A stretch of 64,000 bases of DNA from Paenisporosarcina sp. FSL H8-0542 (GCF_038632915.1 NZ_CP152050.1:1147001-1211000), one strand, 5' to 3'; positions 28,448-37,689 are shown, counted from the first letter of the stretch. The notes: generated by a model not told the origin, from the sequence alone. Translations and numbers: made by a program.

Positions 28448-29659
28448 TTATAAATCTGATTTTGCGTTCCTAAATCTGTTTGGGGTTATGCCGGTATATT
28501 TTTTAAATACTGTTTGAAAATGACTTTGCGAGGAAAAAGCCAGATGTAATGCAATTTCAGCATTACTTTTGTTAGTAAACTGCAGTAAGCGCTGAGATTC
28601 TAAAATTTTTTCTTGCAAAATATATTGTGTTAAGGTAATACCGGTTTGCTTATGAAACTGACTACTCAAACGGGAGCGTGATATTCCGAATTCGGCAGCT
28701 ATTTCTTCAATCTTGATATTGTTAAACAAATTTATGGAAACATAATTTGCACATTTTAAAAATAATTTAGAAGAGCTATTGCAATTATATTTTACCTGTT
28801 TTGTACGTTCGGCAAACTCTAATAACATTTGCTTGATTAATGGGTATATGGATGCAGCATTGCGAAGCATTTCCAACTTTTGAATATACAAATCAGATAA
28901 TTGGAATGCAGTCTGGACATTTAATCCCCCTTCGATTGAGGACCGAGAAGCTACGGTAGCGCAGGAAATTCCCATGTTCTTAAGTTGGCGCAAGGTATCA
29001 TTGGCCATTGTTCCAGCCTTTATTTTTGGAAAGGCACTGAATAATTCTTTTAAAGCGTCAGGCTGACCATTTTTTATATAGAACAATAGCATTTTTTCAT
29101 TTTGATAGTTATCGATAAAAAGAGTACCGGATTCTTTTTCACCAGAAAAAAATAATGTATTCTGCGTACTGCTATTCATAATATCCTCTTGATGATTTTC
29201 TGATTTTGTTTCTACAAATACGTCTTCTACAAAAAGTGGATTCTTATTGATAGTGGAAGCAATAAAGGAAAGGAGCCATCCTATACGTTCGGCAGAAATA
29301 GAGGGGGCGCACTTCAGTTTACCAATATATTCTTCATGATATTTTTCTTTTACATCCAATAAAAATAAAAGGTTATCTAATTTATTTTTGTCTTTCGTTA
29401 AAATGGAAGATGGACCTATCACAATTCGATAATCATCATCCAATGAAACATAACCATAAAATTGAAACAAGTCGGTAGTAATGATACCGGCAATATGCTC
29501 AGACTGTAGCATGTTTTTCTCATAAAGCAGAAAAGGATCCGGATTCATGGGGTATATCGAGTAGTAGTAGACTTGATTTTCTCTTTGGTAGAGTCTGACA
29601 GAAGCACTTGTGGATTTGGCAAGTGCTTTACTTAAATATCTTAATTCATTTAAATTCAT
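28448..29659 (-). CDS. AraC-family transcriptional regulator
   Basis: A 403-residue regulator. The C-terminal ~100 residues are an AraC double helix-turn-helix (IKIEEIAAEFGISRSRLSSQ, then AEIALHLAFSSQSHFQTVFK and the closing KKYTGITPNRFR). The N-terminal ~290 residues are a sensing region of a kind common in Clostridia/Lachnospiraceae regulators of sugar genes (PMNPDPFLLYEKNMLQSEHI). It is divergent from the GH3 beta-glucosidase gene with 134 bp between, so it most likely controls that gene in response to a glucoside. AT-rich and Clostridia-like in flavour, which suggests transfer; this is an inference without a tree. Confidence 0.88.
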   Translation of the reverse strand: MNLNELRYLSKALAKSTSASVRLYQRENQVYYYSIYPMNPDPFLLYEKNMLQSEHIAGIITTDLFQFYGYVSLDDDYRIVIGPSSILTKDKNKLDNLLFLLDVKEKYHEEYIGKLKCAPSISAERIGWLLSFIASTINKNPLFVEDVFVETKSENHQEDIMNSSTQNTLFFSGEKESGTLFIDNYQNEKMLLFYIKNGQPDALKELFSAFPKIKAGTMANDTLRQLKNMGISCATVASRSSIEGGLNVQTAFQLSDLYIQKLEMLRNAASIYPLIKQMLLEFAERTKQVKYNCNSSSKLFLKCANYVSINLFNNIKIEEIAAEFGISRSRLSSQFHKQTGITLTQYILQEKILESQRLLQFTNKSNAEIALHLAFSSQSHFQTVFKKYTGITPNRFRNAKSDL

Positions 29660-29793
29660 GTATATTACCCACTTTCTAAAGGGGCGTGCCTTTTATATAA
29701 TTTTTAAAACAAATTTGAAATACAAGTATTACTTTATCGTATAAAATTTAATTATTCAAAAAATATATCGCGCGCATAAGGGAAGGAGTTAGC

Positions 29794-32232
29794 ATGGAAA
29801 AAGTCAATCATACGTTAAAAAGTGTTTTACCAAGAGCAAAGGAACTTGTAAAGAAGATGTCTCTTGAGGAAAAAGCCAGTCTTTGCTCGGGAAAGAATTT
29901 CTGGAATACAAAAGAAATAGAACGTCTTGGAATAAAATCAATGATGGTAACGGATGGTCCCCACGGTTTACGTAAACAGGCAGGAGATTCCGATCACTTG
30001 GGTATTAATAATTCGGTATCAACTACTTGTTTCCCTACGGCTGTAGCAACAGCCTGCAGCTTTGACCGTGATTTATTATATGAAATGGGTATTGCACTTG
30101 GAGAGGAATGTGTACAAGAGGAGGTTGCTGTGATTCTGGGACCGGGAGCCAATATAAAGCGCAGTCCGCTTTGTGGCCGTAACTTTGAATACTTTTCAGA
30201 AGATCCGCTTCTGACTGGAGAAATGGCTGCTGCACTCATTGGTGGGATACAGAGTAAAAACATAGGTACCAGCCTGAAGCATTATCTTGCGAACAATCAG
30301 GAAAAAGCGCGTCTTATCTCAAATTCGGTAATTGATGAGCGGGCATTGAGAGAAATATATCTTACCGGATTTGAAATAGCGATAAAGAAAGCGCAACCTT
30401 GGACATTGATGTGTTCATATAATAAGATAAACGACATTTATGCTTCTGGACACAAACTTCTTATGACAGACATTCCTCGCGGTGAATGGGGATTTGAGGG
30501 AGCCATAGTAACGGACTGGGGAGCTATGAATGACAGGGTTGAAGGTATCCAGGCGGGACTTGATTTGGAGATGCCAGCTTTTGATGGAGCTTCGGACCGA
30601 TTGATTGTTGATGCGGTTCGAGCAGGGAAATTGGACGAAAAACTTGTTGATCTTAGTGCTATGCGAATGACGGCTATCGCACTACAGGCAGAGGAAACAC
30701 AGGCAACACATTATGATGCAGAAGCACATAATGAATTGGCACGACGTGTTGCACGTGAAAGTGCAGTGTTGTTGAAGTTAGGAAATGTACTGCCGGTAGA
30801 TAAACATAAGAAGATTGCTTTAATAGGTGAATTTGCCAAGGTTCCCCGTTACCAAGGGGCAGGAAGCTCAAAGATATCTCCAACCCGGATCACTTCCGTA
30901 AGTGATGCCTTTGATGCGGAAAATATAAGCTATTCTTTTGCACCAGGTTATTCGGCCACAAGTGATGAACCGAATGAAGCTTTGATTACCGAAGCAATTG
31001 GAGTAGCAAAAGAAGCGGATGTGATATTTGCTTTTGTTGGATTACCGGATAGCTATGAAAGCGAGGGATTTGACCGTACTCATTTAAATATGCCAAAGGC
31101 ACACACTAGATTGATAGATGAACTGGTTGCTACCGGAAAAAAGATAGTGGTTGTCATAAGTGCAGGGGGAGTTGTAAATATTCCGTGGCGTGACAAAGTT
31201 GATTCAATACTTTTGATGAATCTTTCGGGACAAAACAATGGTTACGCCGCATATGATTTGCTTTTTGGGGATTATTCTCCAAGTGGTAAACTAGCAGAAA
31301 CCTATCCGTTAACACTTACTGAAACCCCTAGTATTGCTCATTTTGGTACAGGAGGCAATATTGAATACCGGGAAAGTATCTATGTGGGATATCGTTACTA
31401 TGATAAAGCGCAAAAACAGGTGATGTATCCGTTTGGACACGGGCTTTCCTATACAACATTTACCTATTCGGGATTAAAGCTTAGTGCAATGAAGATTGGA
31501 GACAGAGATACACTTCAAGTAGAGGTGGTCGTTACCAATATCGGAAAGCAGGCTGGAAAGGAAATTGTTCAGTTGTATATTTCAGCACCCGAAAGTACTA
31601 TATATAAACCTATGCGTGAACTTAGAGATTTTGCAAAAGTGGAATTGCAGATGAATGAAAGTAAGACGGTTACATTTACATTAGAAAGGCGTGCATTTGC
31701 TTACTATAATATTAATGTGAAAGACTGGTTTGTGGAAAGCGGCGATTATAAGATTGAAATTGGTGCATCGTCAAGAGATATACGATTGAATGATACGGTT
31801 ACTGTTGATAGCAGTCAAGAGGGAGCGATACCTGATTATCGTACAGTAGCACCGGGCTATTACAATCTTTTACAACCAGGAACTTATGATGTCCCAAAGG
31901 AACAATTTGAGGAAGTTTTAGGAAGAAAAGTACCGGAAGAGCGTATCCTAAGACCCTTTACGCCCAATTCTACGCTAGGAGATATCAGAGTTCACTGGAT
32001 TGGACGTATGATGAATAAGCAAGTAGAAAAGTCGACAATGAAAATATTCGCAGGGGACGAGGGTGATTCAAGTGACATTGTGAAGATGATACAGGAAATG
32101 GCAGTAGATATGCCACTGCGTCAGCTGGGTATGTTGTCACAAGGCACGTTATCAGTTAAACGGATAGAGGGACTCATAGATATAATGAATGGACATATTC
32201 TAAAGGGAATCCGTGGATTGATGAAAAAATAG
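29794..32232 (+). CDS. Glycoside hydrolase family 3 beta-glucosidase
   Basis: An 812-residue intracellular enzyme without signal peptide, releasing terminal beta-linked glucose or xylose from oligosaccharides or glycosides. GH3 landmarks: substrate-loop TDGPHGLRKQ (about residue 50), GRNFEYFSEDPLLTG, KHYLANNQE, and the nucleophile Asp in FEGAIVTDWGAM (about residue 230). The second alpha/beta domain and a C-terminal FN3-like domain follow (HGLSYTTFTYSGLKL). The last ~100 residues (after about 710) are an extra helical tail seen in BglB-type enzymes. GGAAGGAG lies 7 bases before the ATG. Substrate cannot be told from sequence. Likely regulated by the divergent AraC gene. Confidence 0.92.
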   Translation: MEKVNHTLKSVLPRAKELVKKMSLEEKASLCSGKNFWNTKEIERLGIKSMMVTDGPHGLRKQAGDSDHLGINNSVSTTCFPTAVATACSFDRDLLYEMGIALGEECVQEEVAVILGPGANIKRSPLCGRNFEYFSEDPLLTGEMAAALIGGIQSKNIGTSLKHYLANNQEKARLISNSVIDERALREIYLTGFEIAIKKAQPWTLMCSYNKINDIYASGHKLLMTDIPRGEWGFEGAIVTDWGAMNDRVEGIQAGLDLEMPAFDGASDRLIVDAVRAGKLDEKLVDLSAMRMTAIALQAEETQATHYDAEAHNELARRVARESAVLLKLGNVLPVDKHKKIALIGEFAKVPRYQGAGSSKISPTRITSVSDAFDAENISYSFAPGYSATSDEPNEALITEAIGVAKEADVIFAFVGLPDSYESEGFDRTHLNMPKAHTRLIDELVATGKKIVVVISAGGVVNIPWRDKVDSILLMNLSGQNNGYAAYDLLFGDYSPSGKLAETYPLTLTETPSIAHFGTGGNIEYRESIYVGYRYYDKAQKQVMYPFGHGLSYTTFTYSGLKLSAMKIGDRDTLQVEVVVTNIGKQAGKEIVQLYISAPESTIYKPMRELRDFAKVELQMNESKTVTFTLERRAFAYYNINVKDWFVESGDYKIEIGASSRDIRLNDTVTVDSSQEGAIPDYRTVAPGYYNLLQPGTYDVPKEQFEEVLGRKVPEERILRPFTPNSTLGDIRVHWIGRMMNKQVEKSTMKIFAGDEGDSSDIVKMIQEMAVDMPLRQLGMLSQGTLSVKRIEGLIDIMNGHILKGIRGLMKK

Positions 32233-32521
32233 GTGAAAAAGCGTCAAAACTTGACTTGAAAAGTGTGGAAAGTGGGATTTTTAGCATGCTTCATTATAAC
32301 GGGCAATGAGGCAATGCAGGTTTGAGGGGTGAAAATAATTAAGTAATCAGAATAGTGATTAATGACGATAGATAGTGCAACTGCATTGGTAGTTGGGGTA
32401 GATTACCCTTTAAGGGTTTCGATGAGAAAAAGACTCCAAAACTGAGTGGTTAAAACTCAGGGCGACTTATTTTCTTCTTTTATAATATATAAAAGATGAT
32501 CTAAAAAAAGGGTGTATAGTT

Positions 32522-33625
32522 ATGGAAAGAAGGTACTCAAAAGAATTATTAGATAAGCTTGTTGAACGTGAAGAAACCATTATGCTGAAGGGTGTAGAGG
32601 TTCTAGTTAAAAACTTGCCAGACAGTGATGAAAAAGGTGCAATGGATCCACGTCTGTATAAAGATATGAAAAATCAGCTTTTTTTAATGAAATATATGCC
32701 GAAATTTTTAATGAAGATGGACATTTCACCAAAAGGAATTAAAAGGCTTCGGAAAATGTTTAATGGGATAAAAAGTAATCCTATCGTTCAAAAGAATATT
32801 GAAATAGAACATAGACATGTGACAGGAGAAGACGGGAATCAGATTCCGATAAGAATTTATACATCAGAAACAATGAGAAAAAATGCCCCGGTTTTATATT
32901 TCATCCATGGTGGAGGATTCTTTGGAGGTTCTCCTGATGTTGTAGAGGAGTTTGTTAAGTTAATAGTAGAGAATACAGATATCCTTGCAGTGTCAGTTGA
33001 TTATAGGCTTGCGCCAGAGAATCCATACCCAGCAGGTCATAAAGATTGTTATTCTACTTTACAATGGATTTATAATAATGCAGAAAGTTTAGGTGGGGTT
33101 AGGGGTAATATTTTTGTTGCAGGGGATAGTGCAGGAGGTAATTTAACACAATATTGTACAACTAGGGATATGGAAGATGGATTAGGAATGGTAAAGGGAC
33201 AACTGTTACTTTATCCGACAGTAAACATGGCTGGAATTGAAGATGAGTATTACAAATGGAGTATTGATGAATATGAGATGTCGCCTAAACATAGATCAGG
33301 TATTAAAACGATGTTAGACATGTTTGGCTCACTAGAATCATTAGGGAATATATTAGGGACTACAGAAATAGATAATGAATATTTAACGCCATATAAGAGA
33401 AATCCTAAGGGCTTACCGCCAACCTTTATTACAGTAGGTGAACATGATTATCTCAAGGTAGAAAGCCTAGCCTATGCAGTAAAGTTGGCTAAGGCAGGGG
33501 TAGAAACGAAAACGGTTTTATATAAAGGTCTTGGACATGCGTATGCTGATAATGTAGGAGTCTATCCTCAAAGTGAGGATTGTGCAATCGAAATGGGTAA
33601 ATTTATTTTAGAAAATTCAAAGTAA
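32522..33625 (+). CDS. Alpha/beta hydrolase, HSL-type esterase
   Basis: A 367-residue cytosolic esterase/lipase of the hormone-sensitive-lipase group. The oxyanion motif is FIHGGGFFGG, the nucleophile elbow GDSAGGN, the acid in TVGEHDYLKVE, and the histidine in GLGHAYADN. The ~120-residue N-terminal cap is helical and lysine-rich. It lies 289 bp after the GH3 gene on the same strand and has the same AT-rich composition, so the two may have come in together. AAAGGGTG precedes the ATG. It could deacylate esterified sugars released with the glucosidase, but this is speculation. Confidence 0.85.
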   Translation: MERRYSKELLDKLVEREETIMLKGVEVLVKNLPDSDEKGAMDPRLYKDMKNQLFLMKYMPKFLMKMDISPKGIKRLRKMFNGIKSNPIVQKNIEIEHRHVTGEDGNQIPIRIYTSETMRKNAPVLYFIHGGGFFGGSPDVVEEFVKLIVENTDILAVSVDYRLAPENPYPAGHKDCYSTLQWIYNNAESLGGVRGNIFVAGDSAGGNLTQYCTTRDMEDGLGMVKGQLLLYPTVNMAGIEDEYYKWSIDEYEMSPKHRSGIKTMLDMFGSLESLGNILGTTEIDNEYLTPYKRNPKGLPPTFITVGEHDYLKVESLAYAVKLAKAGVETKTVLYKGLGHAYADNVGVYPQSEDCAIEMGKFILENSK

Positions 33626-34317
33626 TAGGACAGGGATATTCGGCGGAAGAAATAAAGAATTGCTAATTAAATTTATTCTTTTAAAGTATCCATATTATTG
33701 AGAACTTTGTTATGAACTTCAATTTTTTTTTATTAACCCTAAATGCTAACATTTTGCTAACCCAATCCAGTGAACAATAGTAAATTCTCGTTAAAGACGT
33801 TACACCTCAGATTTCTCAAAATATTGATATACCGCAATTTTCGCACACATCGTTAAAGATATTACACACTCTTACCTTACGGGCGGCATGATGTAATAAA
33901 AACACCACCAAATCATATGAATTGAACTTAATCAGGTGTTAATTAAAAAAGTATCATCTCCGAAGAGACGTATTGTGGAGAAGAAAATGATGTAAAATTG
34001 ATGTGAAAATTGGTGTGAACCATTATAGATAACAATAGATGATTTGATGGATGTTTACTAAAAACTTATAAAAAGCTATCATACAGTGTTTTGTATAAAG
34101 TTGTGATTAAATGACGATCATACTGGCAGTGTGAAGGTCATTAAAGAAAAGAAGAGATGGAAACAATATAAAATCACACTCATTTGAGTGTGATTTTTTT
34201 TGATATTAAAAATCGCAACCCATATCTTTATTAATAGAAAAAGCACCATCTCGTAAGAGATGATGCTTATTCGGGAACACCCTTGTTCCTAAAGGTTTCC
34301 TGCGTGTTTGGCCCCAA
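33626..34317. other. Long AT-rich region without intact gene
   Basis: About 0.7 kb with no credible reading frame. It holds two similar stretches, CGTTAAAGACGTTACAC and CGTTAAAGATATTACAC, 60-70 bp apart, and a minus-strand hairpin near 34236-34269 (AGCATCATCTC / GAGATGGTGCT plus T5). It looks like decayed mobile or prophage DNA next to the tRNA-like remnant, but no recognisable integrase is left. Confidence 0.4.
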
Positions 34318-34372
34318 TGATCCCAACTGGGCTCGAACCAGTGACCTCCACCCTGTAAAGGTGAGAGTCATC
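34318..34372 (-). pseudogene. tRNA-like 3' half (remnant)
   Basis: On the minus strand a good anticodon arm (UCACC, loop UUUACAG, GGUGG; anticodon UAC, i.e. valine-like) is followed by a perfect T-arm (ACTGG TTCGAGC CCAGT) and an acceptor-like TGGGATCA. The 5' half is not tRNA-like: no D-arm and no matching acceptor strand. A 3' tRNA fragment of this kind is what an integrative element leaves at its attachment site. Confidence 0.5.
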
Positions 34373-34556
34373 TAAGGCCAGAATCGTACCGTGTCTATTA
34401 AAACCAAAAGAAAAACAGAAAACACTTGAGTTGCTTTAAATTACTTACACATTCCTGTACATATGCCGCCATTTATATTAATAATTAGCCCCATTTAGCC
34501 CCAAACTAACCCCAATAACCTGCTTTATCTTGCTTTATATTGCATTTTAGAAAAAA

Positions 34557-34602
34557 GAAAAAAGCCCCAAAACCCTGTATTAACAAGGTCTTGAAGGCTT
34601 TT
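34557..34602 (-). terminator. Terminator of rpsD
   Basis: On the minus strand AAAAGCC ... ACCTTG pairs with CAGGGT ... GGCTTTT and is followed by a T run. It lies 28 bp after the rpsD stop. Confidence 0.6.
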
Positions 34603-34629
34603 AATACTACTATTTGCAGAGTATCACGA

Positions 34630-35232
34630 TTAACGAGAGTAGAACTCAACGATTAATGATTCGTTGATTTCAGCTGATAATTCGCTACGCTCTGGAAGAC
34701 GAACAAATTGACCAACTTTTTTGTCTGCATCGAAAGATAAGTATTCTGGAACGAAGTTGTTTACTTCCATAGACTCATTAACGATATCAAGGTTTTGAGA
34801 TTTTTCACGAAGTGAAATCTCTTGACCTGCTTTAAGACGGAATGAAGGAATATCAACGCGTTTTCCATCAACCATTACGTGGCCATGGTTAACTAATTGA
34901 CGAGCTCCACGACGAGTGCGTGCAAGACCTAAACGGTAAACTACGTTATCAAGGCGAGTTTCAAGAAGAATCATGAAGTTTTCACCAGATTTACCAGGCA
35001 TTTTAGCAGCTTTATCAAAAAGTGTACGGAATTGACGTTCGTTTACACCATACATGTGACGAAGCTTTTGCTTCTCTTGTAATTGTAAACCGTATTCCGA
35101 GATTTTTTTGCGTTGGTTAGGACCGTGTTGTCCTGGTGCGTAAGGGCGTTTTTCTAATTCTTTACCTGTGCCGCTTAGTGATAAACCAAGACGACGAGAC
35201 AGTTTCCATGCTGGACCTGTATAACGAGCCAT
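34630..35232 (-). CDS. rpsD: 30S ribosomal protein S4
   Basis: Primary rRNA-binding protein of the small subunit, 200 residues. It starts [20 protein letters not shown], with the S4 RNA-binding domain at about residues 90-155 ([20 protein letters not shown]). It has no zinc-ribbon cysteines, so it is the zinc-independent form. AAAGGAGG lies 10 bases before the ATG. It is transcribed alone from a strong promoter at 35427-35455 through a ~190-nt structured leader, as in B. subtilis, where S4 represses its own synthesis. It normally neighbours tyrS; here ~18 kb of accessory DNA separates them. Confidence 0.98.
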   Translation of the reverse strand: MARYTGPAWKLSRRLGLSLSGTGKELEKRPYAPGQHGPNQRKKISEYGLQLQEKQKLRHMYGVNERQFRTLFDKAAKMPGKSGENFMILLETRLDNVVYRLGLARTRRGARQLVNHGHVMVDGKRVDIPSFRLKAGQEISLREKSQNLDIVNESMEVNNFVPEYLSFDADKKVGQFVRLPERSELSAEINESLIVEFYSR

Positions 35233-35420
35233 GAGAGACTCCTCCTTTAAGTGGTTTTATTTTGTTGTAAAATAAGACCAGATGTATCAATCAAACTGTC
35301 ATTTTATTTTCATGTATCCTCGCCCTCGCAGCCAAGGGTTACACGATACCCCATCCAAAAAGTTTGGAGGAATAAAATGAAACGAATAAGACCATACAAC
35401 TGCTGCTTTTATTTTACACA
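35233..35420 (-). promoter_or_regulatory. Probable S4 autoregulatory leader RNA
   Basis: The ~190-nt rpsD leader carries a compact structure at about 35313-35365: on the minus strand GGTATCGTG ... CCCTTGGCTGCGAGGG ... GAGGATAC, with GTATC/GATAC and CCCT/AGGG pairings that can form a pseudoknot-like fold. This resembles the Firmicutes rpsD leader bound by S4. Identification is from memory of that leader, not from a covariance search. Confidence 0.5.
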
Positions 35421-35426
35421 TCCTCC

Positions 35427-35455
35427 ATTGTATCGATTTCCTATACTTATGTCAA
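35427..35455 (-). promoter_or_regulatory. Sigma-A promoter of rpsD
   Basis: On the minus strand a perfect TTGACA (35455-35450), a 17-base spacer and TACAAT (35432-35427). Confidence 0.85.
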
Positions 35456-35540
35456 GACGTTACCTTGACAATTTAATGATTCGATTGGGTAGTTGACCTT
35501 TTCAAAAAAGATGGAATCGAGTAGGATAGGTATGAATGGG

Positions 35541-35556
35541 ATGAAAGCGTTTACAT
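35541..35556 (+). promoter_or_regulatory. cre operator in front of megL
   Basis: ATGAAAGCGTTTACAT matches the cre consensus WTGNAANCGNWNNCW at every fixed base. It sits 16 bp before the megL ATG, i.e. probably downstream of the promoter, where bound CcpA would block elongation. Confidence 0.8.
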
Positions 35557-35572
35557 AAAAGGGGTGCTTATT

Positions 35573-36790
35573 ATGGAAAATAAAAAGATGAAAAAAGAAA
35601 CGGCAGTCGTTCATAAAGGATTTGACACTTCAATTCATCACGACAGTTTGTCCGTACCTTTATATCAAACATCTACATTTGCTTTTTCAACGGCGGAACA
35701 AGGAGAAAAACGTTTTGCTGGTGAAGAAGTGGGCAATATCTATTCACGGTTAGGAAATCCAACTGTAAGAGTTTTGGAAGAGCGCATGGCTGAACTTGAG
35801 AATGGACAAAGCGCATTGGCATTTGGGTCCGGGATGGCCGCTGTCAGTGCAGTGTTGATTCATGTTACGAAAACAGAGGATCATATCCTTTGTTCGAGAG
35901 GGATATATGGTTGTACGTTTGGGTTACTTGAAATGATGAATGAAAAATACAATATTTCACATAGTTTCAGTTCGATGTCGAGTGAACAGGAAATTGAAGC
36001 GGCGATTCGTCCTGAAACGGTTTGTTTATATGTTGAGACACCAATCAATCCAACAATGGAAATTGTGGATTTGGAACTGGTTGGGAGAGTCGCTCGAAAA
36101 CATGGATTGAAAGTAATTGTGGATAATACATTTTCATCGCCTTATTTACAAAATCCTATCGATTTCGGTGCGGACTATGTGTTGCATAGTGCAACCAAAT
36201 ACATCAATGGCCACGGGGATGTGATTGCAGGATTGTTGGTAGGAAAAGATGCAGAGGATATGATGAATCTTCGTATGACGGTCCAAAAAGACGTTGGTGG
36301 AATTATCTCACCGTTTGATGCTTGGCTGATCATCAGAGGATTAAAAACGCTTCATGTTCGAATGGATCGCCATTCAGACAATGCATCGAAACTGTTGTCA
36401 TTCTTTAAATCTTCACCAATTGTGAATGAGATTTATTATCCGTTTGATCCAGACCACCCACAATACGAAATTGCTAAGAAGCAAATGAAAGCCGGTAGTG
36501 GGTTGATTTCATTTACAATTCACGGTGGGAAAGAAGTTGCTCAATATTTAATGAATTCTCTTAAGCTTATCAAGATTGCTGTAAGTTTGGGAGACGCGGA
36601 AACATTGATTCAGCACCCGGCAACCATGACTCACTCAGTCATTCCTGAAATGGAACGTGAAAAGATGGGAATCACTCATTCCTTACTACGTTTGTCTGTT
36701 GGACTTGAGCATTCAGATGATTTAATAGAAGATTTACAACAGGCATTTGCAAAAGTGGAGACCCACTTTACGCAATCGCTTCAAAAATGA
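35573..36790 (+). CDS. megL: Methionine gamma-lyase (PLP-dependent Cys/Met metabolism family)
   Basis: A 405-residue PLP enzyme of the cystathionine gamma-synthase/lyase family. Landmarks are IYSRLGNPTVRVLEERMAEL, the cofactor aspartate in VIVDNTFSSPYLQ, and the PLP lysine in HSATKYINGHGDV. The motif GIYGCTFGLLEMM contains the active-site cysteine that marks methionine gamma-lyases, which split methionine into methanethiol, ammonia and 2-oxobutyrate. Start at the ATG 35573 (AAAGGGG upstream) rather than the in-frame GTG at 35564. A consensus cre just upstream predicts repression by CcpA. Exact substrate preference is inferred from that cysteine. Confidence 0.87.
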   Translation: MENKKMKKETAVVHKGFDTSIHHDSLSVPLYQTSTFAFSTAEQGEKRFAGEEVGNIYSRLGNPTVRVLEERMAELENGQSALAFGSGMAAVSAVLIHVTKTEDHILCSRGIYGCTFGLLEMMNEKYNISHSFSSMSSEQEIEAAIRPETVCLYVETPINPTMEIVDLELVGRVARKHGLKVIVDNTFSSPYLQNPIDFGADYVLHSATKYINGHGDVIAGLLVGKDAEDMMNLRMTVQKDVGGIISPFDAWLIIRGLKTLHVRMDRHSDNASKLLSFFKSSPIVNEIYYPFDPDHPQYEIAKKQMKAGSGLISFTIHGGKEVAQYLMNSLKLIKIAVSLGDAETLIQHPATMTHSVIPEMEREKMGITHSLLRLSVGLEHSDDLIEDLQQAFAKVETHFTQSLQK

Positions 36791-36950
36791 ATGCTCCGTT
36801 AAACTTGCTGTTGTATATCGTACCTTTGCGCTAGCCACATGTTCGCATGAGCCAACAGAAAGGGCGAGGTGATTTATCATTATCCCGTTCAGTTTACTGG
36901 TACAAAAGTTTAAATAACTCGGCAAATAGCTTCATATTAACATACAAATT

Positions 36951-36977
36951 AGCATTGCTTTTAGCAGTGCTTTTTTC
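36951..36977 (+). terminator. Rho-independent terminator downstream of megL
   Basis: AGCATTGC and GCAGTGCT pair (one G-U) and are followed by T6. Its form resembles the terminator hairpin inside the repeat element that begins to appear 90 bp further on. The 160 bp between megL and here holds no gene. Confidence 0.65.
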
Positions 36978-37060
36978 TTGCTCAATTTTAATAATAAAAA
37001 GATTTATATCAAATATATGGTAATGTGTTAAATAGATAAATTGATTAAGTTGGTTCTTTT

Positions 37061-37094
37061 GTTATTCAACTTACGGGGCAGTTAATTGAATAAC
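37061..37094 (+). repeat. Cassette repeat, hairpin C type (diverged)
   Basis: GTTATTCAA and TTGAATAAC arms flank TTACGGGGCAGTTAA. This is the first copy of the element at the left edge of the array. Confidence 0.65.
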
Positions 37095-37119
37095 TTTAAA
37101 AAGTGAATGGAGGGTCACT

Positions 37120-37317
37120 ATGAATAGAAATACCAAATTCGCACTATTTGTTTCATTAATAATTTTAATAGGATTTCCAGTTCTTTTTTCCTTCATATCA
37201 TTGTTTACAGGGAATTGGAACTATCTTATGTGGAGCATTCCTCCTTCATTTACAGCAGGGTTTACTGGTTTGATAATAACTCTTCGACAATTAAAAAAGG
37301 AGGGAAAAAGTGTGTAA
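37120..37317 (+). CDS. Small two-segment membrane protein
   Basis: A 65-residue protein with two hydrophobic segments (about residues 8-28 and 36-55), joined by a short loop containing TGNWNYLMWS, and a basic C-terminus. GGAGGG lies 7 bases before the ATG. It is the first gene of the repeat-bordered array, just after a copy of the hairpin element. I do not recognise the family; small immunity-like or cell-envelope proteins look like this, but nothing specific supports a function. Confidence 0.6.
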   Translation: MNRNTKFALFVSLIILIGFPVLFSFISLFTGNWNYLMWSIPPSFTAGFTGLIITLRQLKKEGKSV

Positions 37318-37347
37318 CGTTGCACTTTTCAAAAAACGGTGAGTGGT

Positions 37348-37370
37348 TCTTATTGAACTAACGGGGAAGA
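37348..37370 (+). repeat. Cassette repeat, left half only
   Basis: TTCTTATTGAACTAACGGGG is intact, but the right arm is lost. The copy lies between the genes at 37120 and 37413. Confidence 0.55.
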
Positions 37371-37412
37371 TTTCCTTAAGAAGCTAAAGAGATAATTGAT
37401 GGAGGTTATTAC

Positions 37413-37661
37413 TTGGAAGGAATTATGGGCGTCTTGTTGGGTACATTAGGTCTGTTTTATCCATTACTTCTAGCATCAGTCATTACTTTTGTCTATGCAC
37501 TTATAAAACGTTCTTGGATTTGGATGTTGATAAGTGCAATTTTACTGTATCCCGATGCTTGGTTTTTTAGTGGTTATCCGCCATTTCCTTGGGCAAAATT
37601 TGTTCCCTTAATTCAGGTAATATTGGCTATAATTTTTTATCTTTTGAAAAGAAAGAGATAG
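37413..37661 (+). CDS. Small membrane protein
   Basis: An 82-residue protein with three hydrophobic segments (about residues 5-27, 31-47 and 62-77) and a C-terminal KRKR. The TTG at 37413 is chosen because GGAGG lies 7 bases upstream; the ATG at 37425 would be too far from it. It is bordered by repeat copies at 37348 and 37690. Family not recognised. Confidence 0.55.
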   Translation: MEGIMGVLLGTLGLFYPLLLASVITFVYALIKRSWIWMLISAILLYPDAWFFSGYPPFPWAKFVPLIQVILAIIFYLLKRKR

Positions 37662-37689
37662 TCACAAGTGCTTTACGGGTTAAGTTTTT

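Noticed and set aside
33700-34530. Remains of a phage integrase gene (the GGGGCTAAATGGGGCTAA-like stretch and duplicated GTTAGC motifs look familiar from integrase 3' ends)
   Set aside because: No frame of useful length or catalytic motif could be read on either strand.
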